In this document: one piece after another, positions 1 through 11,274 of the stretch
How the letters are laid out: every line of letters begins with the position of its first letter
How positions within the stretch are numbered: position 1 is the first letter of the stretch
Assembly (NCBI GenBank): GCA_023014335.1
Contig: JAECYW010000014.1
Span: 186,001 to 250,000, forward strand
Origin: Galerina marginata
Taxonomy: Eukaryota > Basidiomycota > Agaricomycetes > Agaricales > Galerinaceae
Reading direction: 5' to 3'
Length of the DNA stretch: 64,000 nt
The notes under the pieces: generated by a model
What the model was told of the DNA's origin: nothing
Database searches by the model: none
What the model saw: only the letters and a program-made list of their open reading frames with translations
Position numbers and translations under genes: made by a program

Positions 1-111
1 GAAGGCTGAAGGTATAGCATTGATGGATTGAATATTCCAAGCGGTAGAGCTTGACACACCTTGTATATGATACAATATTTTACAAGTGGATTCAGACATC
101 GAAATTCTGGC

Positions 112-1167
112 CTAAAAGTCCGGAATAGTATATCTTGACGGGCTGAGAAGTCGTTCGAGGACCTTTCGGTTTATGTAACCCAGCATGACAGGAAGGTTAC
201 ACGCGAAAACACAGACAATGACCTGGAAGATAGTTGAGTTAGCTGGGATGAATAAATATGTGGATGACTTACCGAAGCATTCTCGAGTGCGATTATCAAA
301 TCCCTGTTTGCTGGTGGTGGTAGGAGCCTCACGAACGTAAGTGCTGAGGTTACCGCAATTATCCACATCGTGCACGAATACCCAATGAAAATGACTGATC
401 TGTGGGCTGGATCACGAAGGTGCTTGGTCATGTAAAAAGGCGACAACATTAGAGCGAGGTCGACAACGGCTCCGACTGGGTGGAGAGAGGTTAGTGTAGT
501 GTGGACAAGGATTCTAGTTATGGCGTACCTGAGAATAAAGCGACGATGGTAGTTGGTGGTATTGGGCATTGAGAATATGGGACGTTGATCCAATTCGGAT
601 CTACAGCGCATAGATATGTTGAGATTATGAGCATAGAACAGCCCGTAATCCCAAGTAGGATGGCGAGCAGTCTGAAAATCTTCGTTTGTTTTGGGCGGTT
701 ACGGTCTAAGCGCGAAATTGCGAATACGATACTAATTCTTGCGAACCTGGCAGGGTAAATTAGCTCAGCTTAGGCGATGTGGAACTTGTGAAATAGGCCT
801 ACCAAAGAACAAGTTCTTCCGTCGTCATTGTGAGCCAAAAAATGTTGTTCTGACTTCTTACAGACAACTCCTCGCCTAGTTAAGAGTGAGTGAAGTGTGT
901 GGAAATGCGAATGGCTACTAACCCGGTAGGCATAGGCATCCGAATGTAATCAGACTTCCAAACCAACAGACTATCGCCAGCGCGTCATCCCACCAAAAGA
1001 ATGACGATCCGCGACGATAAATAAGTCGACCACAGGTAGCAAGTAGGACGACGAGGTGACCTGCTAATAGAAATGCTGTGAAGAACGTCAGTGTTGGTTC
1101 TTGCGTTTAAATAACCATTACGATGAGCAGTACCTGTTTGCTCTAAAGGGCGGTTCGCGTCTACCAT
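112..1167 (-). CDS. fungal rhodopsin / Pth11-like 7-TM receptor-type protein
   Basis: Multi-exon gene read on the minus strand. Exon 1 (1134-1167) starts M-V-D-A-N-R-P and is joined by a 73-bp intron to an exon reading GRLIYRRGSSFFWWDDALAI. The W-D-D after a first helix and basic loop is the hallmark of fungal rhodopsin-like integral membrane proteins (PF20684 type). The next exons give S-I-V-F-A-I-S-R-L followed by a hydrophobic helix, then the motif VGAVVDLALMLSPFYMTKHL, which matches the 'vgavvDlal..lP' helix of the family. A last exon encodes VIVCVFACNLPVMLGYINR. Introns show GT..AG borders; one of 51 bp is stop-free and in frame. The family is thought to act as membrane sensors. Exon joins are inferred, and the C-terminal end at 112 assumes no further intron. 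No frameshift is needed. Confidence 0.7.
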
Positions 1168-1561
1168 TATTGAATGAGGGCGTCCGAAATGTAGAGGTTT
1201 GGGGAAGAGGTTTTGGGAGGTGTCGTTGAGTATCGTGGTGGTTTAAGAGGAACCAAGACGTACCTGAGATTCAATTCCAACTCTTACGACTGCCTACGAC
1301 CCTACTTGATGCGACAGAGTTTCTATGGACTTCTGTTTAAAAATGCCGGCTGAATTGGACGGTCGGGGACGACGGAGGGGGCAGGATAGAAACGAGAAAC
1401 GTTGAACATAAGGGTTCTGGTATCTCATGTTTTTATGACCGCTGCCGCCATTAGGAAAAAGACGGAGGGCTTCGCCTGTTCTAGATCGAACTTTTTTTTG
1501 GAGGTGGGGGTGACTGTCGAATAGAGGAATTTAGTTTGTCTTACCGTAACTCTCGAGAGTA

Positions 1562-3350
1562 TTGTTAGTCTCATTAGTCAATCTAATTTGGAGCAGCCTT
1601 CTTGAATCGTTAGAGGGTTTGATTCGGGGGAGTTTTTGGCAAACTGATTCGTTTGTTTATGTCCATCCGAACGAACCATGTTGCGCCAGTTGGAGCTCAG
1701 CTGCCAATCTCGATTCCCCAGTTTGGTCCGGAGAACTGCAACCTATGGTTGATCCTCGGTCACTCTCCCCCTCCGGATTGCGCATAGAGGCTCGCACTTG
1801 GGCTACATGTGTCCAATGGATGCAAAAATTACTTCCCCACAGCCATGCAGACATGGAAAGAGGTATTAAACATGTCGTGAGTTTGTCCCAATTCAATGTC
1901 GTCGTCGTACGGCAAGGGACTTCGTTCTAACAAACTTTGTTATATTTCCAACGCGTTAGGGCAGCCGCTCGAGAAACACAGAGCATGTAGGCTTGGAGGC
2001 CCGTGTATCGATTATGGAGAGTGGACTAAGAAATGGAAAGGCCAGTTCCAGAGAAAACTGTCACATTGGAAAGTTTTTGTCGAGCCGTTCAGTACGTCGT
2101 CAGTCTTTTCGAGGTGTAACTGTCCGTATTCGTCGTCCTAAGGTACTTTCATATCGCCTATAGGACAAACACTCGACAGGACTCGTTGGGCTGGGACTTA
2201 CAGACGTTCAACGAACTGGGTATGATGCGGAAATCATGTCTGCAGAAGCGGTCGGTTCGTCCTCATCCCAGGAAGAATAGACTCATGAAATATTTGTTTT
2301 TCCAGGATCAACTTCTGCCAGGGGATGAGGACCCAAGAGCTGGTGTCGAGTCATGGCATAGAGCTGTGAGCAGGAGGGATCGCCCAGATGAGGAGTCCAT
2401 ATGGCCGTCCTGTACGTCCGCGTTCGTTTGTGGTAATATTGGTATTCAGAAGCCACTTCGCTAGCTCAATTCACTGGACGCGAGTCTATTGACCTCCAGC
2501 AAAGAAGGCGTGCTATTTGTCAAAGCGATAATTGTCGGTCAGAAGAAACTTGGCAAAGGAGCGCCGTTTTCCTCGCCTGAGTTGACATGACCTCAAAGAC
2601 AAAAGGCGATACCTTTGTTGGATGAAGAGCTATAGACGGTCGACGTGGACTGTGGGCTATGGAATATCGGGCACGTCGTTAACGTAAGTCGTGCCTGCAT
2701 AGTTATATTCAAATCTAAAAATCGCTTGAAATACTCGCAGGATATTGGATTGAACGGAGAATCACTTACCCAATATGGCACTCCACCATCGAATGAGGTA
2801 GACGACGAAGGACCGAGGCAAAGCCATATGAACAGCTACTGCTTCATGGGGACTTGCGTACGGTTTTCAAACTCCAGGATCGATATCAGTCACGGTTTCG
2901 CGGTTGAACTTGAAGATGGATGAAAACAGGTTAGAAGAATTTGTTGGGGATTCAGTTCGTAGAGAGAGAGAAGTGCATGGTATTTGAAAACTGAACCGGA
3001 TTATTCCAAAGAACCTCCACCTAACAAATCTCATTCGAATGGGTATTTCAGGTTAATATACGGATCGAGTGATCAGGCTCCACAGATATCAAGTTATAGT
3101 TCAACAACGCACCGGTCGTGGCAGCAGGTGGCCATCCTGAATGTGAGCAAACACAATGCAATGGCTCGTGAATGTTTACTCACGGCTTGTTGGCTTTTTC
3201 ATAGAGTGGTTTAATGTCACCATTCAGCTCGAGAGTCGAGAGTGGTTCGGGCGGCAGTTGGATGATATCGCAAGGGGTACGTCACCGGGGGCCATCTCTA
3301 TCGGAAGTTCTGATCGTGCTGAGGTTCCGAGTCGTTCTGGGGAGTGAGAT
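1562..3350 (+). pseudogene. multi-exon coding remnant of unknown function
   Basis: Several stretches read as protein when short introns are removed. One is an exon ending M-E-R-G-I-K-H-V, followed by a gtgagt..cgttag intron and an Arg/Ser-rich exon (about 1960-2141). Others are an exon with D-S-L-G-W-D-L-Q-T-F-N-E-L, an exon near 2465-2590 with K-E-G-V-L-F-V-K-A-I-I-V-G-Q-K-K, and two exons around 2644-2925 joined over a 57-bp gtaagt..gcag intron (G-L-W-N-I-G-H-V-V-N to D-I-G-L-N-G-E-S-L). A Ser-rich exon may follow near 3213-3350. I could not join the exons at 2590 and 2645 without an in-frame stop, so the gene may be decayed. No domain is recognised. The exact start and end are guesses. Confidence 0.3.
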
Positions 3351-4475
3351 GGAGGTTTCGTGAGCAATGCTCACCTTGAGTACTCCAGCTCACCTCCAAC
3401 CGTTCAACCGGCCATCGTTGGGGGTGTGTGATTCGGTAGCTGAAGTGGAGTAGACCGAATGTTGGATTGCACTCGTCTACGCAGTCGCTGTCCATTCCTC
3501 CTATACATGACACATTCTCCAGAGGCGCTCGAAATCATCAGAATCGTTGTTTCGAAATCGGAGTAAGTAGGTTTCCATGCAAGAGTTATGGGAAAAGATT
3601 GACGCACTGGATCAACAGGTTACTGTCTTTCGATAGACATATATCGCTTCACCCCTTCCAAAGCTACCCGGTAGTTGAGTTCTTTCGTTGAAAGCGTGTT
3701 GAGGGTCCGTTTGTTCGATGTTGTTGAGTTCGAGTTGGAATGCCTGGCTAACTTCCATATAGCGAACGGCAGATATCGACGACCCTTACTTTCCCTCGTT
3801 TCTGCTTTCTAAGGTTGGAAAACGCCTCGCTAGGGAGAGTTAGACCGGCTTTTGTGGATAAGTTTACCTACTGACCAACAATGAAGCCGGATATTTGGTT
3901 TTTTGGTGAGTCTTTCTTCGGCGTATCTGGAGAAGATCTCTGACGTAAGGTTCTTGTGAAATATGGCTCAGTACACATACCGCCTCGTAGAGAGATTCGT
4001 GTTTGTCGTATGTGATATCTTTCTTTTCAAATAAGGCCACTGAGAACTGAGCGGTGAGGATTATAGTGAAGAGTGCGTCAACCGGGCTTAGTCAGCCTCG
4101 AGCTCGCTGGCCGCTCGGACGCTCCTGTTGGCTGCCTTACAGGTTCATCATGACGACGAGACGAGAGTGGAAAATTGTATATGTATAGCTTGTGAAATGT
4201 TTGGCTAATCAGCTACATCCATTACCACAAGGTATGGGAGGGGGAGGATGGGGATGGAAAGTATGTGAAAAGGTCAGGTCTTCCACCAGTCCCAACTGCA
4301 AGCACTCGATTAACATTGCAAGGTATCAGTTGTTAGTTTTCTGATACCGTAGATGAAATAAGAGCGTTATAAAGGCCTTAAATTGAGAGAATTATTCTGT
4401 TGTTGGTTTTCCAGACTGAGAAACGTGCTAAGGACAGAGTTACTTGTACTGCGTTCAGTTGATCGTAATTATCGC
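3351..4475. other. no convincing gene
   Basis: Only short ORFs with no coherent splice structure are visible. A short coding-like stretch on the plus strand at about 3507-3563 (M-T-H-S-P-E-A-L-E-I-I-R-I-V-V) is followed by a gtaagt donor but could not be extended. The right end is the 3' flank of B1. Confidence 0.5.
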
Positions 4476-5609
4476 TCAATCAACCCTCATCCGTGAGCCA
4501 GATTCGCCAGATAAGTCATCGTCGTCTGCGACTTTCCTCTTGATGGTTATGCCCCTTGGCACTTGAAAAAGTCGATGCTGCATACGAGAAATCGCAGCGC
4601 GCTGCAGGAAACTGGTTGTCAAAAACCCTTGCGGTGAAACCGAGTGCCTTACCTTGGAGCAGGAGTCGTCCAAGAGGGTCAGAGCGCGAAGGGTGGTTAA
4701 CATTCTATATTTACTTTTCTCCACCTGGACAACCTTCAACGTGATTTGGACTTCGACAATGTCTCCGATACGGAACACTACGGGAGAAACTTCAGAAATG
4801 CTGAGGATGTCGTTAGGTGTTATGACTTTTAGAACGCAGCTAGGGGCGAACCTTTGGTTTTTGTTCTTTATGTGGAAATTCACCAGGTTGTCTTTAGAAA
4901 AACAAAACTTGTCGCTGTTTATGTGCCCTAGTTTTCCCGAGATATCCCATGCCTTTGGAAAGGGAATGGTGGCAGATTCGTCGACGTCATAGCTGGGGGT
5001 GAAAATTCTGTTGCTCATTTCGACCGCCATCATTTCACAGGAGACCTTGGGAGTCCATTGCTCCAGCTGACCTTCGGGAAACTGCCGCTCGAAAATTCCA
5101 TGAATGATACCAATGTTCTCGACTGCTTGGTTGAACTTATGGGCATTCATACCCACCACTTCAACATGTTGTCGCATATATTTGTACTTTGATACGTTCC
5201 TGGGACTTTTGACGGTTAGTTTATGTAAAGGACTCTCAGTCCAGTGTGAATATACTGACCAATGGTCGTTGTCAAAAGGCGGGAGGCTTTTGGCGTATAA
5301 TACTCCTTTGATTGTTAGGATTGAATTTCCTTCAATATTGTCATCTACGGGGTGAACTTGTCGCACTAGATTCCAGGATCTAGGTTTTTCCGTGTAAAGA
5401 ACGGACAATTCGTCCAGTTTGGAGCTGTCCTGGTGAAGGCAAGGATGAAATTGGGGGAAAGTTGGGTAGAAACGACATACCTCAATCAAATGGGAAAGAG
5501 ACGATTCGTCAACAACTTCCAAGAGGTTCTCCAAGAGCTTGGCTGATATTTCATACAATGAGTTTACTTGGTCGGAATTAGAGGTAAGCAAGCTTCTCAC
5601 CGGCTTCAT
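4476..5609 (-). CDS. unknown agaric protein, family B copy 1
   Basis: The minus strand is open for 377 codons, but two segments of exactly 51 nt carry intron borders: gtatgt..accag about one sixth into the ORF, and gtaagg..ctgcag before R-A-A-I-S-R-M-Q-H. Removing both keeps the frame and gives about 343 residues. The C-terminal half contains GDIVEVQITLKVVQVEKSKY followed by T-L-R-A-L-T-L-L-D-D, a predicted beta-rich stretch, and a basic/acidic tail (I-K-R-K-V-A-D-D-D-D). The same motifs and the same two intron positions recur in the gene at 52919-54056, so this is a real gene family. It is divergent from A1 with 659 bp between start codons. No known domain is recognised; the function is unknown. 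Confidence 0.72.
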   Translation of the reverse strand: MKPVRSLLTSNSDQVNSLYEISAKLLENLLEVVDESSLSHLIEVCRFYPTFPQFHPCLHQDSSKLDELSVLYTEKPRSWNLVRQVHPVDDNIEGNSILTIKGVLYAKSLPPFDNDHWSVYSHWTESPLHKLTVKSPRNVSKYKYMRQHVEVVGMNAHKFNQAVENIGIIHGIFERQFPEGQLEQWTPKVSCEMMAVEMSNRIFTPSYDVDESATIPFPKAWDISGKLGHINSDKFCFSKDNLVNFHIKNKNQRFAPSCVLKVITPNDILSISEVSPVVFRIGDIVEVQITLKVVQVEKSKYRMLTTLRALTLLDDSCSKVRHSVSPQGFLTTSFLQRAAISRMQHRLFQVPRGITIKRKVADDDDLSGESGSRMRVD

Positions 5610-6268
5610 TGCGATCGTAGTGCTCGTCCATGATATCGGTTCGATAAGATCTAGAGTAAGTTCATGACTTCAGTCTTCGTTCATTTTATACTCCTCGGTA
5701 GCAAAACTTCTGTCTTCAAAAATATTTCTCGTTGAACCTGACATTAATTCCAAGGGGATTTTTTTTTTTTTCATTTTTGAAACCACTGAGTTCGTGTCAT
5801 TAACACGTCTTCTCGCCAGCTATCAATAAAAGCAACATGCGACGTTGTCGAGATGTATTCTATGCGATTTAATCGGCGTAACTCATTGACATTGGATATG
5901 GGTGCTTCCCTAAGTGGCGCAGCGTCAAATCGACTTGTAGCGTTGATGGGGTCGGGAATGTCAAGTTGTCAAAAAGCCTGTTTACCTATTTTAGTCAAAT
6001 TGCCGGGACCTACAACTGTTAACGCTTTTCAATAGCGGAGTCGGTATTCAAATGAATCGGTGAGCTTCATATATTCGGGTCGAAGTGTGTCATACTAAGA
6101 AACAGAGTCAATGGAACTTTGGAAGTCTGCGTTTGACGATAGGAAAAATTGAACAGTGGCGCGGCAACATTAACGCCTTGCTGAGTCTGGTTAGACCTGG
6201 ACAGGCTTTGAAGCTACTTAAGGTGGGCCACCGTTTTGTTGATTGATTAACACCATTGAAGAATTGCC
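5610..6268. promoter_or_regulatory. shared intergenic region of divergent genes B1 and A1
   Basis: This lies between the start codons of B1 (minus) and A1 (plus) and should hold both promoters. It has a T-tract near 5760-5773, but no clear TATA box was seen. A 60-codon plus ORF at 5853-6035 has no paralogous counterpart upstream of A2 and is probably chance. Confidence 0.4.
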
Positions 6269-8331
6269 ATGGAATCTGGAAAAGACACAGAGAACTCCAA
6301 GATCTCGAAGAGTGGTGCTAAACCTCCTGTGTACGTTGATATAACCCGCAGATTTTGGATGTACGTTACTGATGGAAACTCACAGTGGTCGTAGGTTGAG
6401 ACGACATGGAGAAAACTATCAATCGTACGTTTATATATCGTCAAATGTACCCTTATCATTTAATGACAATTCGCCGCCAGTGATTCAAACTTTACCATGG
6501 ATCAAGGCACTACGCAGAAAGTAATGGTCCCTATGACCAGTGACAATGTTGCAATGAGGTGAGTACTAAATTTTACCCTTCGGTGTGACCATGAAATTAA
6601 ATGTGTGGGCAGCGTCGAGAGGCCAGAGATAACTGCCGGCGATGGAGACAAAATCTTGGACGCGTAAGAAATATCGAGTGTTTAAATTCGTCAGTATTCT
6701 GACGTTCTGTAACCAGCACGTCTACAGGTAAACGCACCGCTGACGACGCCGGCATAAATAATGGAAATACGTGCGCGTTTTTCCGGTGTTTGCCTGAACT
6801 TCGATGAACTCTTTGTGTTAGGTCCCAACGCCGAGTCCAGCAGAAGATAGCTCATGAGGGGTTGGACACGACGGTCAATGCTTCAAGGGGGAAGGAGAAC
6901 TCGCCATCGATAGTGCCTACATCCAATGAGCAGGAAGATGATAACAGGTGGGTACCATATTGTAGGGATATTGTTTCGTCTGAGCTAATATGTTCTATAG
7001 TGGGGGGTCTCTTACCGCAGACGGCTCTGCCTCAGATGTTGAGGCTGAAGTTACGAGGGACGACGTTAACTCTGAGTAAGCATTGAGGCTATACATCATA
7101 TATCTTGGTTTCTAATCTTCATAATATAGAGCCGGTGACTTAGACTCGAAAGGAAAATCCGAAGAATTTGACTGGCCACGTTCTCCGGTGATCGGGTCTG
7201 TGATGAATGAGGCTCTTCAAGCAAAAGGCCTAAAAGATACCTATGAAGGCTTACCCGTTCTTCGGTTAGTAATCAATATCTGTGCAGGCTTTTTTGTTAA
7301 CTAAATTCGAGCATGTCATGCTAGACCCGCGCAGTTAGACCCGGCGAATGACAACGAAACGTTAAACAGCTTCTTCAATTTTCAGCTTTGGAAGACTATG
7401 CTGGAGGGTGGATCCGAGACGTTGAAGTACACTAAAAATACTGGGTTTATTCTATTTCTGACTCAGCTTGTTTTACACAGGAAGATCAAGAATGCTATTA
7501 TTTTTGACATGGACGGAATGGTTTTTAACCCCGCTAGAGCCGATCCGGCGTCTGTTGCAGTCGGGACCATCTCAGGGACCCGTTATGTGGTGTATCCCAG
7601 GCGGACTTCGTCCTGCATGATGGCAATCACTACAGGATGTTGCATCTCTTCCGAGTTAAGGACTGGACGAATCAATTCGTATAATGCTGATAGGAGTACC
7701 ATTAGTAAACGGGTCACCATTATCCCTCACAGCCAGGAGTTCGAGAGGATGGTGGCGTTTTTGGGAATGGCTTTTGGATTTGAAACTATGAAAGCTTTAT
7801 GCTATTCTGACTACAGTCTGACTTTCAGTACTCGTTCGGCTCCCTTAGGTAAGGATCTCCAGACATCTCGACGTGGATTCTGCGGTTTAACATCCCTTAT
7901 GACCAGATGGTGGCGTTACTCGTGGAACAAACATGAAGTTACACAATTTTCTGGCAAGAACTTCTCCATCTTCTTCTTTGTCCCCGGCCATAGCACGCGG
8001 ACAAGGTACCATGACCAGTGTCCGCGCTTCATTGGGTCCACACGAAGACGGTATTTACTTCGTCCAGTCAGAAATCTTAATGCTTACTGACGTATATCTT
8101 CGAAAAGTGCCTATATACGATGCTAGAAAGGTCAATTTCGATCTCAGAGAGGATTTGAAATCGCTGAAGGGACTACCTCTCTTTGAAGGAGGTAGGGAAG
8201 AAATTCCGGATGGATCCTGTGTTTCTGTGGGTCATACTGTCGGAATTTTCAAGATCAAGGATGGCGATGAATCGCTGACGCTGAATGTTCATTGGGTTAT
8301 TATCTGGGGTGTTCCGAATAAGCGCTATTAA
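6269..8331 (+). CDS. unknown agaric protein, family A copy 1
   Basis: Twelve exons and eleven introns of about 50 bp can be chained in one frame from ATG 6269 (M-E-S-G-K-D-T-E-N-S-K) to the stop at 8331, giving roughly 470 residues. The N-terminal half is low-complexity and polar, probably disordered. The C-terminal half is conserved with the gene at 47987-51406. Shared motifs are Q-E-F-E-R-M-V-A-F-L-G-M-A-F-G-F-E-T (Q-E-W-E-R-Q-V-S-F-L-C-M-A-F-G-Y-D-T in the paralogue), V-P-I-Y-D-A-R, G-S-C-x-V and the ending W-V-I-I-W-G-V-P. Intron phases match where they can be compared, for example just before V-P-I-Y-D-A-R. Two introns, including a 54-nt one near 7430, are stop-free and multiples of three, so naive ORF calling would read through them. 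It is divergent from B1. No domain recognised. Confidence 0.72.
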
Positions 8332-9228
8332 CTATATGTTCTCAATGTAAATACGAAGAGATTCTAACTAAAAATATTAGTGCTACTCAGTATAATCAAT
8401 TTTTTGGGAAAACCGCGGTTTACGAGCGGTTATCGGTTATAGACCACTCGGTCATTCGAACCGCTGTATTAAACAATTTGGAAGTCCTAAAAGGGTTAAC
8501 TTAATATTTCTGCCTCCGAATAATTTATACATGAGAATCTTGCACCGAGTTGTTTGAGTCCGAAGAGAACAGTTATTCAGAATCATCTGGTGAAATAAGT
8601 GTTATCATATTGTGCGTTTCCCTGCAAATGTGACCGTCCTTGCTTATAGATACTACCACACTGGCATGCCTGCGTAAGGTGCTGTCCAAATTCCGCCAGA
8701 GTTGACCTGATTTATGAAGGATCATGGTAAATCGCTGAGTAGCGAGTGGGATGATTTTGGCGCTACGTCAATTTGATAGCAGTGATTCCGTGCGCGCAGC
8801 CCATTTACTGTATAGATGTTTGCGACCATGAAAAAGTCTATGTTGGATTCGAATCTAGATTTAGCACGAGTGACGTTGAATAAATATTGTCAACGAATTA
8901 TCTAGAGATTGCAATGCGCGTTCCGTGGATTTCTCAAAAATACTTCTCGCTTATTTTTCGTGATTGGATATATGGAAGTCAACACGGCAGATTTGTTGCA
9001 TCATTAGGCCTTGTCAAAAATAAATGTCTACCACAAGGATCGTATTCCGTGTCTACTTCTTAATATAGAAATTTCGCCACCTTTCCCAAAGTAGATCGAA
9101 TCAAAGTTTATAATCTAACTTCTGAGTAGAGATAAATTGCGCTACATTGCTGTCGTTCACATGTTGATTTGTTCGAATGTCAATCGATTAGGACGTGAGA
9201 TATAAAGCTGATTCGGTTCCCGTTACAT
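8332..9228. other. AT-rich intergenic region, no gene seen
   Basis: This is the convergent space between the 3' ends of A1 (+) and the RING gene (-). No ORF with coherent splicing, no terminal repeat and no RNA gene were recognised. Confidence 0.5.
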
Positions 9229-9811
9229 TTAAGGAAAGAATTTGTCCCACACACTGTCAGTGAACTCCTCCTCGAAAATCGGTGTGGTCCCTCCTTCTAC
9301 ACGGACCAGATCTTTAATTATCCCCGTGAGTTCCCTAATTGTAAATGCAATGTTCGGTCGGCCTTCTATCTCCGTTCGACACAAGGGACAGCTGTAAGGT
9401 TTTTCGGGCTGTATTTGATTCCAATTGTGGACTAAAAAGTTTCGATTGTTGGCTTGAAGAATGGAACAGAACCATCCAACAATGCATTTCTGGCAAAAGG
9501 TGTGTCCACACTCCACAAGCCTACAAAACCAGTTAGTGATTAAAATTAGTCTAGCAGCACGTACTAACGTGACTGGTTCCTTGTAAATATTTTTGCAAAC
9601 TGGGCACATGAGAATCGCGTCGATCCATGAAAAATCCTAAGGAAACAGAGTCAGTAACACGGATTATATTCAATGGTAAATTAAACCCCACAATTTCCAA
9701 AAAGCGTTGACGTATGGTTTTCGGCCTTTCGCCTGTCAGGTCGATAATTTCGCGCTCTCTGATGTTTGCGACGTGAAATTGAGTGTCCATATTTGCTATC
9801 TTTGACTCCAA
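9229..9811 (-). CDS. RING-finger (C3HC4-type) protein, probable E3 ubiquitin ligase
   Basis: Start M-E-S-K-I-A-N-M-D. A 55-bp intron with a GTGGGG donor joins R-Q-R-F-L-E-I to D-F-S-W-I-D-A-I-L. A second intron, 9521-9568 (48 bp, gttagt..cactaac..ttgtag), joins E-P-V-T to L-V-E-C-G-H-T-F-C. The spliced protein of roughly 150 residues reads MCPVCKNIYKEPVTLVECGH, then T-F-C-Q-K-C, then C-P-L-C. That gives C-x2-C, C-x-H-x2-C-x2-C and C-x2-C, a RING domain with a longer insert before the last cysteine pair. RING proteins recruit E2 enzymes. Head-to-head with the F-box-like gene (263 bp between start codons), which also suggests ubiquitin-related roles, though that is inference. Confidence 0.75.
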
Positions 9812-9979
9812 TGACTCTTATAAAGCATATACGGTCATACATCATGCCACGATGTGTCTTTGTCGGATTTGTGTCGAGGCCAAATCATAAGTGTTGACCG
9901 ATCTGCTTCGAAGTAACAAGCGCTAAGAAGACGTCAATTCCTTGTCAAAAGACTTAGTGTTCGCGCTGCAGCTAGCTAC

Positions 9980-9987
9980 TATAAAAG
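9980..9987 (+). promoter_or_regulatory. TATA box of the F-box-like gene
   Basis: TATAAAAG lies 94 bp upstream of the spliced start codon at 10074, a plausible distance with a short leader. Confidence 0.45.
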
Positions 9988-10073
9988 TGGTTCGTTCCCT
10001 ATGAATCTCAACCCCAACAATCACCCGAGCATATTCGATCGGCTCAAATTCAACTTCCTACCTGACATAGCCC

Positions 10074-11046
10074 ATGGTTTTACCAAGTAAGGTTTTTTCA
10101 GTCTGACATAGAGCTAATGATGACCTTCTTGTCCCTCCCAGCTCAGCAAATTGGGCGATATTCCTGGCAATCGGAAATGTCCAATAGGCCGTCAATATAT
10201 TCCCTTAATATAGACGTGCTTCACGAAGTCCTTTCCTGGTTGCATTTGGCTGACATGTCTGCCCTGGCGCTGGTGAATAGGTGGTTGCATACGGTTGTCC
10301 ATTGCCGCGTGCATAGAGCGGTAGGGCGGATGATCGCTTCGTTCGGATTGGATAGCGATGGGATATTCGGTTTACTCTTTCGGACGGGAAGTGTAATATC
10401 GGGATCGGCGGCCCTTCGGGTCTTATTCCCAGGAGACTATCATATTTCCTATAAACCTCAGGACCTCGACTTTTACATCCCGATTGACATGGAGCATACA
10501 GTCACGGAATTTTTCAAAAACCATACCACCTTTCGTTTGGAACCGCCAACGGATCGATACTACAATTCTTCCATCAAAAAGGTCCTGGTGTTGAAGAACC
10601 AGCAAAATTCTATCAACGTCGTTGTTAGTAATTCACGACTTTCCATACTCCCGGTCTTCCATTTCCACTCTACAGCGGTTATGAACTTTATTTCATCGAC
10701 CGGAATCTTTTGCGCCTATCCCTCGCTCACCTTTCAAAAACGCAACCTTGTCAACCCATCCTATTTTTGGAAACAGGGGAAGTACTATTTGCTACTACGT
10801 TGTTTGGAGAAGTACCGCAGGCGTGGTTTTGATTTCGGCTTTACTTTAAAGTGGAAGGACATCCGTCATCATGAATGTGGAAAGGAGTGGTTTTGTCCGC
10901 ACACCGTTCGAAGTCTTAATGACGGCGGCGTTTTTTTCCATGTCTTCCATAACCGAACTTGGATTCCGAAGGATCAAGAAGTTTCGATAGTGGACTGTCG
11001 TGGAGAAATGGGGAAATGGCGCTTGGCGAATTTTCTCTGCGTTTGA
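10074..11046 (+). CDS. F-box-like protein with nucleotidyltransferase-like segment
   Basis: The best start is ATG 10074 in the context cccATGg. A 13-bp exon 1 (M-V-L-P) is followed by an intron at 10087-10141 (gtaagg..cccag, 55 bp), and exon 2 runs in frame to 11046, giving 305 residues. An in-frame ATG at 10177 is an alternative. Residues about 20-65 (S-L-N-I-D-V-L-H-E-V-L-S-W-L, then L-A-L-V-N-R-W-L-H) have the leucine and tryptophan pattern of an F-box, the Skp1-binding part of SCF ubiquitin ligases. Further on, S-G-S-A-A-L-R-V-L-F-P followed by D-L-D-F-Y-I-P resembles the G-S and D-x-D core of small nucleotidyltransferase folds. That resemblance is a motif reading only. Such F-box-like proteins are often expanded in agarics. 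Confidence 0.68.
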
Positions 11047-11274
11047 TATGGAGGTGGACGTCAAGTTGTGATCTTCGCAGAACTCCGTATTTATTAGCTA
11101 CATTAATTTTGTAGTCGACTGGCGTCTTCTAGGCTTGGAACTTTTATTGACTTCCTTTTTATTGAACACCCGAATTTTTATTTAAACCTCGAGCCGCAGG
11201 TTTTCAGACCTTGAGGACTTCTCTAAAGACGACCTCCTTTTCCTGCGGTTTCCGGTACTACAACAGTGTCCTCG

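Noticed and set aside
7500..7540. F-D-M-D-G in A1 resembling HAD phosphatase motif I
   Set aside because: The paralogue A2 has no D-x-D at the aligned place and no other HAD motif follows.
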